Source of the DNA: an uncultured Alphaproteobacteria bacterium
GTDB taxonomy: Bacteria; Pseudomonadota; Alphaproteobacteria; Rs-D84
DNA: 46,257 nt
Reading direction: 5' to 3'
NCBI GenBank assembly: GCA_944392775.1
Contig: CALXXV010000005.1
Location: forward strand, 1-46,257
A program made the position numbers and the translations under genes. The notes below the pieces were generated by a model. The model saw only the letters and a list, made by a program, of their open reading frames with translations, made no database searches and was not told where the DNA came from. Of this stretch, positions 1 to 8,353 are shown piece by piece (the stretch's first letter is position 1; each line of letters begins with the position of its first letter).

Positions 1-186
<186 letters not shown>

Positions 187-284
187 ATCTTTTTGTTTGA
201 CTTTTTGATAAGTCAGACGTATGCTTGAAGAGTAAGTTCAAAGCATGTTGATTTGAAACGAATTTACGATTGTTCGCTGGATTT

Positions 285-404
285 AATTCTGGTGATTATA
301 GAGCGGGAGTCACCCTCTGTTCCATTCCGAACCAGACAGGGAAACCCCGTATCGCCGATGGTACTTTGGCTTCAGCCACGGAAGAGTAGGTCGTCGCCAG
401 AATT
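285..404 (+). rRNA. rrf: 5S ribosomal RNA
   Basis: The core 'agcgggagtcaccctctgtt' followed by 'ccattccgaaccagacaggg' is the classical 5S signature. The terminal helix is extended by a perfect 16-bp pairing between 277-292 and 397-412, a likely RNase processing stem. The ends are therefore uncertain by a few bases. It lies about 95 bases after the 23S tail with no tRNA between. An apparent 81-codon reading frame over this gene is not a real CDS. Confidence 0.93.
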
Positions 405-435
405 AAATCCAGTTCGACATGGAAACCGAATTTTA

Positions 436-460
436 ACCGCCCAATCGGGCGGTTTTTTAT
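436..460 (+). terminator. Rho-independent terminator of the rRNA operon
   Basis: A GC-rich hairpin (accgccc / gggcggt) is followed directly by six T, 24 bases after the 5S processing stem. Confidence 0.88.
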
Positions 461-476
461 TGCCTTTATTTGTTAG

Positions 477-485
477 TGGTATATT
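477..485 (+). promoter_or_regulatory. Extended -10 promoter of the glycosylase gene
   Basis: TGGTATATT (TG, one base, TATATT at 480-485). The predicted +1 near 492 is 3 bases before the ATG at 495, and no Shine-Dalgarno sequence is present. This belongs to the leaderless set seen across the window. No clear -35 box. Confidence 0.45.
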
Positions 486-494
486 CTTTTATTT

Positions 495-1031
495 ATGATT
501 CTGGGGCGTAGTTTCTTTTTACAAAATCCGATTGATGCAGCAAAACAACTTGTTGGTGCGTATTTGTGTTGCAGGTTGCAAGATAATTCAGTGTTTCGTG
601 CGCGTATTTGTGAACTAGAATTGTATACACAAGACGAACAAGGCTGTCATGCGTTTGGTGGAAAATGTACCGTACGAAATGATGCTATGTTTTTGCCTGG
701 TGGACATACTTATGTTTATCTCTGCTATGGTATGTATAATATGCTGAATATTGTTTTGGATAAAGAGAGTGTCGCAGCAGCAGTTTTAATTCGTGCGCTG
801 GAATACAAAGGTTGTGAAGGTCCTGGTAAACTTACACGTTTTTTAGGAATTACTCGTTCTGATAACAAGATAGATTTATGTAATAGTAAAAAAATATGGA
901 TAGAGCCACGTGATTCTGTGCCTGAAATTCTTGCAGGAAAAAGAATAGGTATTGATTATGCTGGTAAAGATGCAGAATTACCTTGGCGATTTATTATAGA
1001 AGGTAGCCCTTTTATAAGTAAACCTATTTAA
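495..1031 (+). CDS. mpg: DNA-3-methyladenine glycosylase (AAG/MPG family)
   Basis: Monofunctional base-excision repair glycosylase that removes alkylated purines such as 3-methyladenine from DNA. The 178-residue protein carries the family core: an E-x-E-x-Y segment with the presumed catalytic Glu42 and intercalating-region Tyr44, then CHAFGG (His52), TVRNDAMF, and YVYLCYGMYNMLNIV near residues 73-87. GPGKL near 109-113 matches the family GPGKL block. Length is slightly short but normal for bacterial members. No ribosome binding site precedes the ATG; a TATATT box lies 9 bases upstream. It directly follows the rRNA operon terminator and converges on tsaC, which starts to read three codons before this stop. 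Confidence 0.92.
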   Translation: MILGRSFFLQNPIDAAKQLVGAYLCCRLQDNSVFRARICELELYTQDEQGCHAFGGKCTVRNDAMFLPGGHTYVYLCYGMYNMLNIVLDKESVAAAVLIRALEYKGCEGPGKLTRFLGITRSDNKIDLCNSKKIWIEPRDSVPEILAGKRIGIDYAGKDAELPWRFIIEGSPFISKPI

Positions 1032-1593
1032 TTTCAACCGCGCCTTGGCGTACAATTTTCACTTCATTATCGGTTAGAATAGCAACTGTACTTGGTGCAC
1101 CACCCATTTTATCAAAAGCATTATCAATTACGATTATGTCAGGAAATTGCTTTTGTATTTCTTCTGCTGATTGTAGCGGTGATTGCCCAGATATATTTGC
1201 AGAAGTTGTAGCCAAACAATGTCCGTTAATTGCAGAACATAGTTCTTGGAAAGGTTTGTAGTTTGGAACGCGCACGCCACCGAAAGACATGGAATCCGTT
1301 TCTGCAACTGGAACACCAATTGTTAAAGCACCTGGCCAATATTTTTCGGCAAGTTCAAAAGCTTTTGCAGGATAATCGTTCATATATTGCTTTATATGTT
1401 CAAAGCTATCAGACATTATTATCAAGTGTTTTTCTTTTGGTCTGCGTTTAAGTTCAAATATTGCATCTGCCCCTGCGCGTGTCGGCAGAGCACCCAGACC
1501 CCAAACTGTATCAGTTGGGAAAGCGATAACTCCGCCATTTAATAAGTGTTCATTTAGCTTTTTTATAAAATCGGGATTTTTTAAGTCTGTCAT
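1024..1593 (-). CDS. tsaC: Threonylcarbamoyl-AMP synthase (TsaC/Sua5/YrdC family)
   Basis: Makes threonylcarbamoyl-AMP from threonine, bicarbonate and ATP, the first step of t6A37 modification in ANN-decoding tRNAs. Visible motifs are PTDTVWGLG, the KRRPKEKHL loop, TTSANISG and PSTV near the C terminus. A longer reading frame exists to 1701, but the extra N-terminal residues are hydrophobic and unlike the family. The ATG at 1593 gives 189 residues, the normal TsaC length, with a TATACT box 9 bases upstream. The 3' end overlaps the glycosylase gene tail-to-tail by 8 bases, so the two stops are interleaved. Confidence 0.92.
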   Translation of the reverse strand: MTDLKNPDFIKKLNEHLLNGGVIAFPTDTVWGLGALPTRAGADAIFELKRRPKEKHLIIMSDSFEHIKQYMNDYPAKAFELAEKYWPGALTIGVPVAETDSMSFGGVRVPNYKPFQELCSAINGHCLATTSANISGQSPLQSAEEIQKQFPDIIVIDNAFDKMGGAPSTVAILTDNEVKIVRQGAVEIK

Positions 1594-1602
1594 AGTGAAA
1601 AA

Positions 1603-1630
1603 AGTATAAGCGATAAATATTATCTGTAAA
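1603..1630 (-). promoter_or_regulatory. Promoter of tsaC, probably leaderless
   Basis: On the minus strand TTTACA, 16 bases, TATACT. The predicted +1 near 1596 is 3 bases before the start codon at 1593, and there is no Shine-Dalgarno sequence. Confidence 0.55.
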
Positions 1631-1722
1631 GTTAAAATTTTATTTGTTTTTATGATTTTTTCTTGCATTTTTGATTGTTTTACCGCAGAATTCCTACGCA
1701 TTTTTAATTCAAAGGAGAAACC

Positions 1723-4383
1723 ATGAGTAATAAATGGGTATATACTTTCGGCAACGGTAACGCTGAAGGTAAAGCAGATATGAGAAATCTGCTTGGTGGT
1801 AAAGGTGCGAACTTAGCCGAAATGAATTTAGTTGGCTTGCCTGTTCCTGCTGGTTTTACAGTTACAACAGAGGTTTGTACATATTATTATGATAATAATC
1901 AGACTTATCCAGAAGATTTAATGGACCAAGTCCGTGCAGGTGTTGCGCATATTGAAAAAATTATGGGCAAGAAGTTCGCTGATATGGAAAACCCATTGTT
2001 GGTTTCTGTTCGTTCTGGTGCACGCGTTTCTATGCCGGGTATGATGGATACAGTTTTGAATTTAGGTTTGAACGATGAAACAGTGAAAGCATTGGCAAAA
2101 CATTCTGGTAATGAACGCTTTGCATATGATTCTTATCGTCGCTTTATTATGATGTTCTCGGACGTTGTATTGGGTGCAGACATTGATTTATTTGAACACA
2201 CTTTGGAACGTATGAAGGAAGACAAGGGCTATAAAGTAGATACAGAATTAACAGCTGATGACTTGAAAGAATTAGTAGAAAAGTTCAAAGAAATCGGCGT
2301 TAAGATTGGTAAAGTATTCCCACAAGACCCTTGGGAACAGTTGAAGTTAGGTATTGGTGCGGTATTTGGCAGCTGGATGTCCAAGAAAGCAATTACATAT
2401 CGTAAATTGAATAATATTCCAGGTGATTGGGGGACCGCAGTAAACGTTCAGGCGATGGTATTCGGTAATTCTGGTGATGATTCCGCAACAGGCGTTTGCT
2501 TTAGCCGTGACCCTGCAACTGGTGAAAATAAATACTATGGTGAATACTTGATTAATGCACAGGGTGAAGACGTTGTTGCAGGTATTCGTACGCCACAGCC
2601 GATGAGCAAAGATGATTCTGGTCGTTTGTCTTTGGAAGAAGCAATGCCAGAAGTTTATAAAGAATTGTGTGATGTTCGTGAAAAATTGGAAAAGCATTAT
2701 AAAGACATGCAGGATATGGAGTTCACAATTGAACATGGTAAATTGTGGATGTTGCAGTGCCGTAACGGTAAACGTACTGCAGCAGCGGCTGTTCGCATGG
2801 CTGTTGAAATGGTAGAAGAAGGCTTGCTGACAAAAGAAGAAGCAATTCTTCGCGTTGGTGCAGACCAATTAGACCACTTGTTACATCCTATGTTGGATCC
2901 AAAGGCAGAAAAGAAAGTTATTGCGACTGGTTTGCCAGCATCCCCAGGTGCAGCGGTTGGTCAGGCTGTTTTTAATGCAGAAGATGCAGAAAAGTGGGCG
3001 AAAGAAGGCAAAAAAGTAATGCTTATCCGTGTTGAAACATCCCCAGAAGATATTGCAGGTATGAATGCGGCGCAGGGTGTTATTACAGCGCGCGGTGGTA
3101 TGACTTCACACGCAGCGGTTGTTGCACGTGGTATGGGAACACCTTGCGTATCTGGTTCTCCTGACATCAAGATTGATTATGAAACCAAGACTATGAAAAC
3201 AACTGGTGGTGCTGTAATCAAAGAAGGTGATTGGGTTTCTATTGACGGTGCAAAAGGTCAGATTATCGAAGGTCAGGTTCCAACTGTATCTGTAGAATTA
3301 ACAGGTAATTTTGGCACGTTGATGAAATGGGTTGATGAAATCAAAGACTTGACTGTTAAAGCAAATGCTGAAACACCAAAAGATGCAAAACAAGCGCGCG
3401 ATTTCGGTGCCGAAGGTATCGGGTTGGCTCGTACAGAACATATGTTCTTTGACCCAAGTCGTATTCAGGATATGAGAGAAATGATTTTAGCTGATGATGT
3501 TGACGGCAGACGTGCTGCATTGGCGAAATTGTTGCCTTATCAGAAAGCTGACTTTGTAGAATTGTTCAAGATTATGGACGGTCTGCCAGTTACAATTCGT
3601 TTGATTGACCCACCGCTTCATGAATTCTTGCCACACACAGAAGAAGATATCAAAGATTTGGCACAGCATATTGGTAAATCTATTGAATTCGTAAAGGCTC
3701 GTTCAGAAGCATTGCGTGAACAGAATCCAATGTTAGGACATCGTGGTTGCAGATTGGCAATTACATATCCTGAAATCTGTGAAATGCAGACACGTGCAAT
3801 CTTATCTGCTGCGCTGGAATGCAAGAACGCAGGTGTTCGCGTATTCCCAGAAATCGAAGTCCCGTTGGTTGGTTCTAAGAAAGAAGTTGACATTGTTAAA
3901 GCGGTTATTGACGCAACTGCAAATTCATTGTTTGCAGAAACTGGTGACAGCATTGAATATACAGTTGGTTCAATGATTGAATTGCCACGTGCAGCAGTGT
4001 TGGCAGATGAAATCGCACAAAGCTGTGAATTCTTTGAATTCGGAACAAATGATTTGACTCAGACGACATTGGGTATGTCACGTGATGATACTGGTAAAAT
4101 CTTAGATGAATACCGTGCACGTGGTGTATATGTTGCGGACCCATTTGCATCTGTTGATCAAGAAGGTGTTGGTATCTTGATTAAAGACGCGGTTGAAAAA
4201 GCGCGCAAAACAAAGGGTGAACATATTCACTTAGGTGTATGTGGTGAACATGGTGGTGATCCAGAATCTATCACGTTCTTCCACAAGGTTGGATTTAACT
4301 CTGTATCATGCAGTCCGTTCCGTGTGCCAATCGCACGTTTGGCGGCCGCACAGGCAGCAGTTAAATTCCCAAGAAAGAAATAA
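1723..4383 (+). CDS. ppdK: Pyruvate, phosphate dikinase
   Basis: Interconverts pyruvate + ATP + Pi and PEP + AMP + PPi in the cytosol, working in gluconeogenesis or PPi-dependent glycolysis. At 886 residues it is full length. It has the N-terminal nucleotide-binding start LLGGKGANLAEM, the swivelling phosphohistidine segment GGMTSHAAVVARGMG with catalytic His463, and the C-terminal PEP/pyruvate TIM-barrel domain with GVCGEHGGDPES, whose Cys840 is the catalytic acid. The start has a strong ribosome binding site (aaaggag) six bases upstream. It is transcribed alone and ends in a strong terminator. No frameshift or missing motif was seen. Confidence 0.97.
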   Translation: MSNKWVYTFGNGNAEGKADMRNLLGGKGANLAEMNLVGLPVPAGFTVTTEVCTYYYDNNQTYPEDLMDQVRAGVAHIEKIMGKKFADMENPLLVSVRSGARVSMPGMMDTVLNLGLNDETVKALAKHSGNERFAYDSYRRFIMMFSDVVLGADIDLFEHTLERMKEDKGYKVDTELTADDLKELVEKFKEIGVKIGKVFPQDPWEQLKLGIGAVFGSWMSKKAITYRKLNNIPGDWGTAVNVQAMVFGNSGDDSATGVCFSRDPATGENKYYGEYLINAQGEDVVAGIRTPQPMSKDDSGRLSLEEAMPEVYKELCDVREKLEKHYKDMQDMEFTIEHGKLWMLQCRNGKRTAAAAVRMAVEMVEEGLLTKEEAILRVGADQLDHLLHPMLDPKAEKKVIATGLPASPGAAVGQAVFNAEDAEKWAKEGKKVMLIRVETSPEDIAGMNAAQGVITARGGMTSHAAVVARGMGTPCVSGSPDIKIDYETKTMKTTGGAVIKEGDWVSIDGAKGQIIEGQVPTVSVELTGNFGTLMKWVDEIKDLTVKANAETPKDAKQARDFGAEGIGLARTEHMFFDPSRIQDMREMILADDVDGRRAALAKLLPYQKADFVELFKIMDGLPVTIRLIDPPLHEFLPHTEEDIKDLAQHIGKSIEFVKARSEALREQNPMLGHRGCRLAITYPEICEMQTRAILSAALECKNAGVRVFPEIEVPLVGSKKEVDIVKAVIDATANSLFAETGDSIEYTVGSMIELPRAAVLADEIAQSCEFFEFGTNDLTQTTLGMSRDDTGKILDEYRARGVYVADPFASVDQEGVGILIKDAVEKARKTKGEHIHLGVCGEHGGDPESITFFHKVGFNSVSCSPFRVPIARLAAAQAAVKFPRKK

Positions 4384-4393
4384 ACTTGGAAAT

Positions 4394-4424
4394 AAAAAAA
4401 ACCACTCAATCGAGTGGTTTTTTT
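4394..4424. terminator. Bidirectional terminator between ppdK and the PagL-like gene
   Basis: A hairpin with accactc / gagtggt arms has A-rich sequence before it and T-rich sequence after it, so it can serve both converging genes. Confidence 0.85.
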
Positions 4425-4426
4425 AT

Positions 4427-4981
4427 TTAGAAACTATAATTTATTGCCAGACCTGTATAATTAAATCCGCGATTTATTTCTGTAAAATCACCGTTTGAGA
4501 AATGAAGTGTAAAAAATTCTGTACGCCAATGATCTGTTAAATTTTTTCCTATGAAAAACTTTTCACCAAATACAAGGCGGCTTTCCACATATCTATCGCG
4601 TGAGTCACGCATGTAAGGTCCAATGCCAACACCCAGATAAAAACCATTCCAGTTTATAACGGCAACATCCCAAGAAATACCAACAGCCATAAATGATAAT
4701 CCATGGTCATGATGATAACCAAAGTTTTGAACAAAACTTAGGTTTATTCTGGACGGCAGACGGAATAATTCTGAAGGCTGACTATATTGCAACATAAGCA
4801 TAGTCATCGGTTCAAAGTCCCACATAAACGGGTCAACCAGCTTGAATAAAGATCCACTACCTGTGCCTTGCCCTGTGTATAAGGTTATTGAATTTTGTGT
4901 ATTGTTCGCAAACATAGGATTGTTGGCAAATGCGGCTTGCGCATATAAAAGAGCGTATAAAAATAAAAACGATTTTTTCAT
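4427..4981 (-). CDS. Probable lipid A 3-O-deacylase (PagL-like outer-membrane enzyme)
   Basis: A 184-residue exported protein: signal peptide MKKSFLFLYALLYAQAAFA, then alternating hydrophobic strands typical of a small outer-membrane barrel, ending in the aromatic NYSF. Near the C terminus LHFSNGDF (His160, Ser162, Asn163) followed by NRGFNYTGLAINYSF resembles the H-x-S-N active site of PagL enzymes, which remove the 3-position acyl chain of lipid A. The assignment rests on this C-terminal pattern and the barrel architecture; the position of the catalytic Glu is not certain. The ATG at 4981 was chosen over an upstream ATG because the signal peptide begins there and a TATAAT box ends 9 bases before it. 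Confidence 0.7.
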   Translation of the reverse strand: MKKSFLFLYALLYAQAAFANNPMFANNTQNSITLYTGQGTGSGSLFKLVDPFMWDFEPMTMLMLQYSQPSELFRLPSRINLSFVQNFGYHHDHGLSFMAVGISWDVAVINWNGFYLGVGIGPYMRDSRDRYVESRLVFGEKFFIGKNLTDHWRTEFFTLHFSNGDFTEINRGFNYTGLAINYSF

Positions 4982-4990
4982 TGCTAGATC

Positions 4991-4996
4991 ATTATA
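4991..4996 (-). promoter_or_regulatory. -10 box of the PagL-like gene
   Basis: TATAAT on the minus strand, ending 9 bases before the ATG. The predicted transcript starts about 3 bases before the start codon, and no Shine-Dalgarno sequence is visible. Confidence 0.55.
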
Positions 4997-5036
4997 CACT
5001 AATAAAACACAATAAGGAATAATAAAAAATTCCGTA

Positions 5037-5065
5037 TTTACAGAGTGCGACAAAAATGTTATAAT
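5037..5065 (+). promoter_or_regulatory. Promoter of the first Cys-rich secreted protein gene
   Basis: TTTACA, 17 bases, TATAAT. The predicted +1 near 5072 leaves an untranslated leader of about 79 bases, unlike the leaderless neighbours. Confidence 0.65.
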
Positions 5066-5071
5066 TATACA

Positions 5072-5150
5072 AAATGGATATAAGATTTAAGGAAGGTCTT
5101 ATCGTCTAACGTCGGGTTTCCGGACTTTTCCGGAATACAGGAGAGCATTT
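5072..5150 (+). promoter_or_regulatory. Structured 5' leader with two hairpins
   Basis: Two inverted repeats lie in the predicted leader: ATAAGA (5080-5085) with TCTTAT (5097-5102), and TTCCGGA (5118-5124) with TCCGGAA (5129-5135) around a four-base loop. The second ends just before the ribosome binding site aggagag (5139-5145), so folding could affect translation. It matches no riboswitch class that I recognise. Confidence 0.45.
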
Positions 5151-7502
5151 ATGAAAAGCCGAAATTTCGCAGATTGTTGTAAAAATGCAATGGGAACAGT
5201 GTTTTTGTTGGCCGGTGCATTTTTTGTTTGTTCTACGTTTTTGTCTATGCGTGCTGTTTTTGCAGATCCAATTGCACCAGTTCAGGCATCAACTGTATCA
5301 GTACCGCAAGCGACAAGGGCGGGTACAAGTTCTGCTACAGCGCGGCCTGCAACGTCACGGTCTTCGTCTCAAAATACCGTGTCCAGAACGTCTTCTGGGG
5401 CAACAACTTCGCGTGCAGTAGTTTCTAGGGGTGCCACAACAAATACGACTTCTCGTGCGGCAACAAATACAGCTAGTGGAACCACAGTTTCGTCGTCTCG
5501 ACCAAGCACAACTGTATCTCGTGGAACGTCTGGTACAACAAGTGCGTCAAGAAGCGTGGTTTCTCGTGATGCAGGAAACACAACGTCTAGGGTTTCAACA
5601 AATGCAAATCGTGCGGTTCGTGCGCGTACAACTACAACGCCGTCCCGTATATCGTTGCAGGGCAGTGCAATTAGGGGAAGTAGTTCCGCGGTAAATTCTA
5701 ATACGTATACATACTTGTCTAGTAAACTGTATACTGGGAATTATTCAAACATAATTGATTCAACAACAGGTTTAATTTCTGCCGAGGCTTATAATAACTG
5801 TATGGAATCATATTATGCATGTATGGACGAAATTTGTACAGCCCGTAATGCGGCACAGCGTCGTTGTGCATGCGCTGGTCGTGTAAAAGCATTTGCAGAA
5901 GCCGAAGCGGCATTGGAAACAGCAAATGAAGAATTGATAAAGGTTTCTGGCGAATTGGCGTTGTTGATTGCAACCAAGGGTAAAGATGTAAGCGAGGCGT
6001 TTCAGCTAACAGATGCAGAAAAAGTTATGAACTGTGTATCGTGGCAAGAAGTAACGGCTCAGTATGGTGAAAGTTCCGATGAAGCTATAGAATGGTGTAA
6101 TAGTCACGGAATTTATGGAGAAAATGGTGGAACGTTGTCTACTTGTGCTAAGCCATCTTATTGCTCTTCAACTGGAAATAACTTCGGCTTTGATATAAGT
6201 ACTTTAGAGGGATCTAGTAGCGATATTTTGGCGTCTTTGCAATCTTGGGCAGATGCAAAGGAAAACACAATAACTGTTCTTTATGATGATAATAATAGTT
6301 TGACAAGTGCTTTTGATAATTTAACAAATGTAGTAGGTAATCTTGCTGGAATTGATGGTGCATTTGCAGATTCTGAAAATTTAAAAGATTCTTTAGCAGA
6401 AACCTGGGGGTATGAATTGTTTGAATATGCACATAACAATGTCTGCAACCGTGTTTTAGATTCTTGCTTTAATGGTATATATGAAGCTTGTGGTACACCA
6501 CCTTCCAGTGGACGTAAATGTGGTAATGGTCAATCACAATGTCCATATAACTACAATACATATATTTCTGTAACAAATACAGGTACGTATGAGTTGGATT
6601 TTATTGAACCGAACACAGGTTATACCGCATCTAATTCTGCGACTTGCTTTGGGTATACATCGGCATCAGGTGATCCTTACTCAAGCTTGCGTGGCCCAGT
6701 TGCAGATGCACGTCGTAGCATTATGCAAAAGTATGCGTTGGATGCGAATGCGGACTGTGATGCCTATGGTGAACAATTGCGTACAACTGCACAGAATATT
6801 GGATATCAGAAGGTTGCAGCACAACAGGCTTTACAGCAAAAACGTCTGGAATTTGCACAAGAGGAACAAGAAAGCTTGCTGACAAATTACAGCAGTGCAC
6901 GTAATAACTTTAACTTGTGCTTGTCTGAGTTGTATGATTGCTATACAACGCAAGAGACTTCTAATCCTTCATGGAGTACAAGCCGTATCAAAACATACTG
7001 TGCACAGGTTTCTAATGTTCCGCATTGCTATGATACAATGGTTTGCGGTCCAGCGGGTGGTATATTACAGGCTGTAATTGATTATCAAGAAGATGATAAG
7101 ACAAAGACGTGTACTGTAACAAACGATTACAAGACTAATACATGCCGCAATATCATAACAATATCTGAAGTGCTAAGTGGTAACTATGCTCTAGATGCTA
7201 CAGAAGGTTCGTCAATTAAATTGCGTGAACAGTGCTTGCAAGAAATTGGTATTGATGGTGTACGTAACTGGTCAAGCGCAAATACAGAAGGTGGTTGGTC
7301 TGCAACATCTTGTCCGGCTGGGCAACACTTGGAAAGCAACAGTTGTGTACCAAATACAAAGTCTTGTACGCACAGTGATACAAATGCGGCGACTGCACAG
7401 CAGACATGGAGTACGACTACTCAATCTTGGTCTGGTTGTCAGATTCAGACATGTAAGCCTGGGTTTACTTTGAGCGGTGGGCAATGTGTGTCAGGTAGTT
7501 AA
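5151..7502 (+). CDS. Large secreted Ser/Thr-rich, Cys-rich protein (paralog of 8352-10637)
   Basis: I do not recognise a named family. The 783-residue protein begins with a hydrophobic export segment (about residues 15-38, ending near VFA). A low-complexity Ser/Thr/Ala/Arg region follows, to about residue 180. The folded part carries a pentacysteine signature C-x6-C-x4-C-x9-C-x-C (YNNCMESYYACMDEIC onward, about residues 217-242), then a long Ala/Glu-rich helical segment and further paired cysteines. A second C-x6-CY block is followed by WST, and the C-terminal 70 residues are EGF-like (CPAGQHLESNSC, CKPGFTLSGGQC). The same order of blocks occurs in the protein at 8352. The cysteine load suggests disulfides in the periplasm or outside the cell. 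The start follows aggagag. Confidence 0.8.
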   Translation: MKSRNFADCCKNAMGTVFLLAGAFFVCSTFLSMRAVFADPIAPVQASTVSVPQATRAGTSSATARPATSRSSSQNTVSRTSSGATTSRAVVSRGATTNTTSRAATNTASGTTVSSSRPSTTVSRGTSGTTSASRSVVSRDAGNTTSRVSTNANRAVRARTTTTPSRISLQGSAIRGSSSAVNSNTYTYLSSKLYTGNYSNIIDSTTGLISAEAYNNCMESYYACMDEICTARNAAQRRCACAGRVKAFAEAEAALETANEELIKVSGELALLIATKGKDVSEAFQLTDAEKVMNCVSWQEVTAQYGESSDEAIEWCNSHGIYGENGGTLSTCAKPSYCSSTGNNFGFDISTLEGSSSDILASLQSWADAKENTITVLYDDNNSLTSAFDNLTNVVGNLAGIDGAFADSENLKDSLAETWGYELFEYAHNNVCNRVLDSCFNGIYEACGTPPSSGRKCGNGQSQCPYNYNTYISVTNTGTYELDFIEPNTGYTASNSATCFGYTSASGDPYSSLRGPVADARRSIMQKYALDANADCDAYGEQLRTTAQNIGYQKVAAQQALQQKRLEFAQEEQESLLTNYSSARNNFNLCLSELYDCYTTQETSNPSWSTSRIKTYCAQVSNVPHCYDTMVCGPAGGILQAVIDYQEDDKTKTCTVTNDYKTNTCRNIITISEVLSGNYALDATEGSSIKLREQCLQEIGIDGVRNWSSANTEGGWSATSCPAGQHLESNSCVPNTKSCTHSDTNAATAQQTWSTTTQSWSGCQIQTCKPGFTLSGGQCVSGS

Positions 7503-7511
7503 GTAAAACAA

Positions 7512-7537
7512 AAACCGTCTTAAAAGGCGGTTTTTTA
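7512..7537 (+). terminator. Rho-independent terminator
   Basis: Hairpin aaaccgtct / aggcggttt followed by a run of T, shortly after the stop codon at 7502. Confidence 0.8.
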
Positions 7538-7579
7538 TTGCTATAATTTTTTATTTGTAGAAAACATTATGCAAAAGGC

Positions 7580-7607
7580 TTGACTTTTTGTTAAAAAATG
7601 TTATTTT
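7580..7607 (+). promoter_or_regulatory. Promoter of rplU-rpmA
   Basis: TTGACT, 16 bases, TATTTT; predicted +1 near 7614, about 46 bases before rplU. Confidence 0.55.
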
Positions 7608-7659
7608 TGTAGAAACTTTTAGACAAAATAGAACAAGAACATTAGCAAAGAGAAAGAAT

Positions 7660-7959
7660 ATGAGCAATTTTGCAATCTTTCAAACCGGTGGCAAACAATA
7701 TCGCGTTCAGGCGGGAGATATTGTAAAGGTTGAAAAACTGAATGCCGAAGGTAAAGTTGAATTTGACCAAGTATTAATGGTTGGTGACAAGGTTGGTACA
7801 CCTTTTGTTGATGGTGCCAAAGTTGTTGCAGAAGTTTTGGAACAGAAACGTACTGACAAAGTTTTAGTATTTAAGAAAAAGCGTCGTCAGAATTATCGTC
7901 GTACGCATGGTCATCGTCAGTATATTACTGTTTTGAAGATAACGGAAATTAAAGGTTAA
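7660..7959 (+). CDS. rplU: 50S ribosomal protein L21
   Basis: A 99-residue large-subunit protein that binds 23S rRNA domain I. It starts [16 protein letters not shown], the standard L21 N terminus, and contains [15 protein letters not shown], the basic L21 signature. The reading frame extends 24 codons further upstream, but that part lies across the promoter and is not conserved, so the ATG at 7660 (after agaaaga) is used. It is co-transcribed with rpmA 47 bases downstream. The usual obgE partner does not follow. Confidence 0.96.
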   Translation: MSNFAIFQTGGKQYRVQAGDIVKVEKLNAEGKVEFDQVLMVGDKVGTPFVDGAKVVAEVLEQKRTDKVLVFKKKRRQNYRRTHGHRQYITVLKITEIKG

Positions 7960-8006
7960 TTTCTGGTGTATAAATCAGAAAAATCAGAAATTAAAGGAGT
8001 TTAATT

Positions 8007-8270
8007 ATGGCACATAAGAAAGCTGGTTCGGCAACAACCAACGGACGCGACTCAGCAGGACGCAGATTAGGTGTTAAGAAGTCTGGTGGCAGTCGTGTAA
8101 TTCCAGGTAATATCATTATCCGTCAACGTGGTACATCTGTACATCCTGGTGAAAATGTTGGTATGGGTAAAGATCATACAATATTCGCAAAAATTGCTGG
8201 TATTGTTAAATTTAAAAAAGGCTTGGGTGACAGAAAGACTGTTTCTGTTATACCTGAAGAAGACAAATAA
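8007..8270 (+). CDS. rpmA: 50S ribosomal protein L27
   Basis: An 87-residue protein whose N terminus reaches the peptidyl transferase centre. [16 protein letters not shown] and [11 protein letters not shown] are diagnostic. It has a clear ribosome binding site (aaaggag). It does not carry the N-terminal extension that some Firmicutes cleave. It ends in a terminator and is followed by the second Cys-rich secreted gene rather than obgE. Confidence 0.97.
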   Translation: MAHKKAGSATTNGRDSAGRRLGVKKSGGSRVIPGNIIIRQRGTSVHPGENVGMGKDHTIFAKIAGIVKFKKGLGDRKTVSVIPEEDK

Positions 8271-8272
8271 AT

Positions 8273-8302
8273 AATAACGTCCTTTGGGACGTTATTTTTT
8301 TA
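8273..8302 (+). terminator. Rho-independent terminator of rplU-rpmA
   Basis: Hairpin ataacgtcc / gggacgttat with a three-base loop, then a run of T. Confidence 0.88.
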
Positions 8303-8309
8303 TAAAATC

Positions 8310-8353
8310 ATCTTTTCTGTATTTGTTTATTATGATATAATTACAGAAAAGAT
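8310..8353 (+). promoter_or_regulatory. 12-bp inverted repeat enclosing a TGATATAAT promoter and the start codon
   Basis: ATCTTTTCTGTA at 8310-8321 is the exact inverted complement of TACAGAAAAGAT at 8342-8353. Between the arms lies the extended -10 box TGATATAAT, with TATAAT at 8336-8341. The right arm runs into the ATG at 8352. With a predicted +1 near 8348 the left arm would not be transcribed, so this looks more like a DNA operator than an RNA hairpin. The factor that would bind it is unknown. Confidence 0.55.

Noticed and set aside
253..498. 81-codon reading frame over the 5S rRNA and terminator
   Set aside because: It coincides with the 5S gene and its terminator; no protein is expected.
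2347..4409. Several antisense and out-of-frame reading frames inside ppdK
   Set aside because: They mirror the coding strand of a complete, well-conserved gene and have no promoter or ribosome binding site of their own.
5185..7484. Overlapping frames inside the first Cys-rich gene
   Set aside because: They come from low-complexity Ser/Thr/Ala codons; the main frame has the signal peptide and conserved cysteines.
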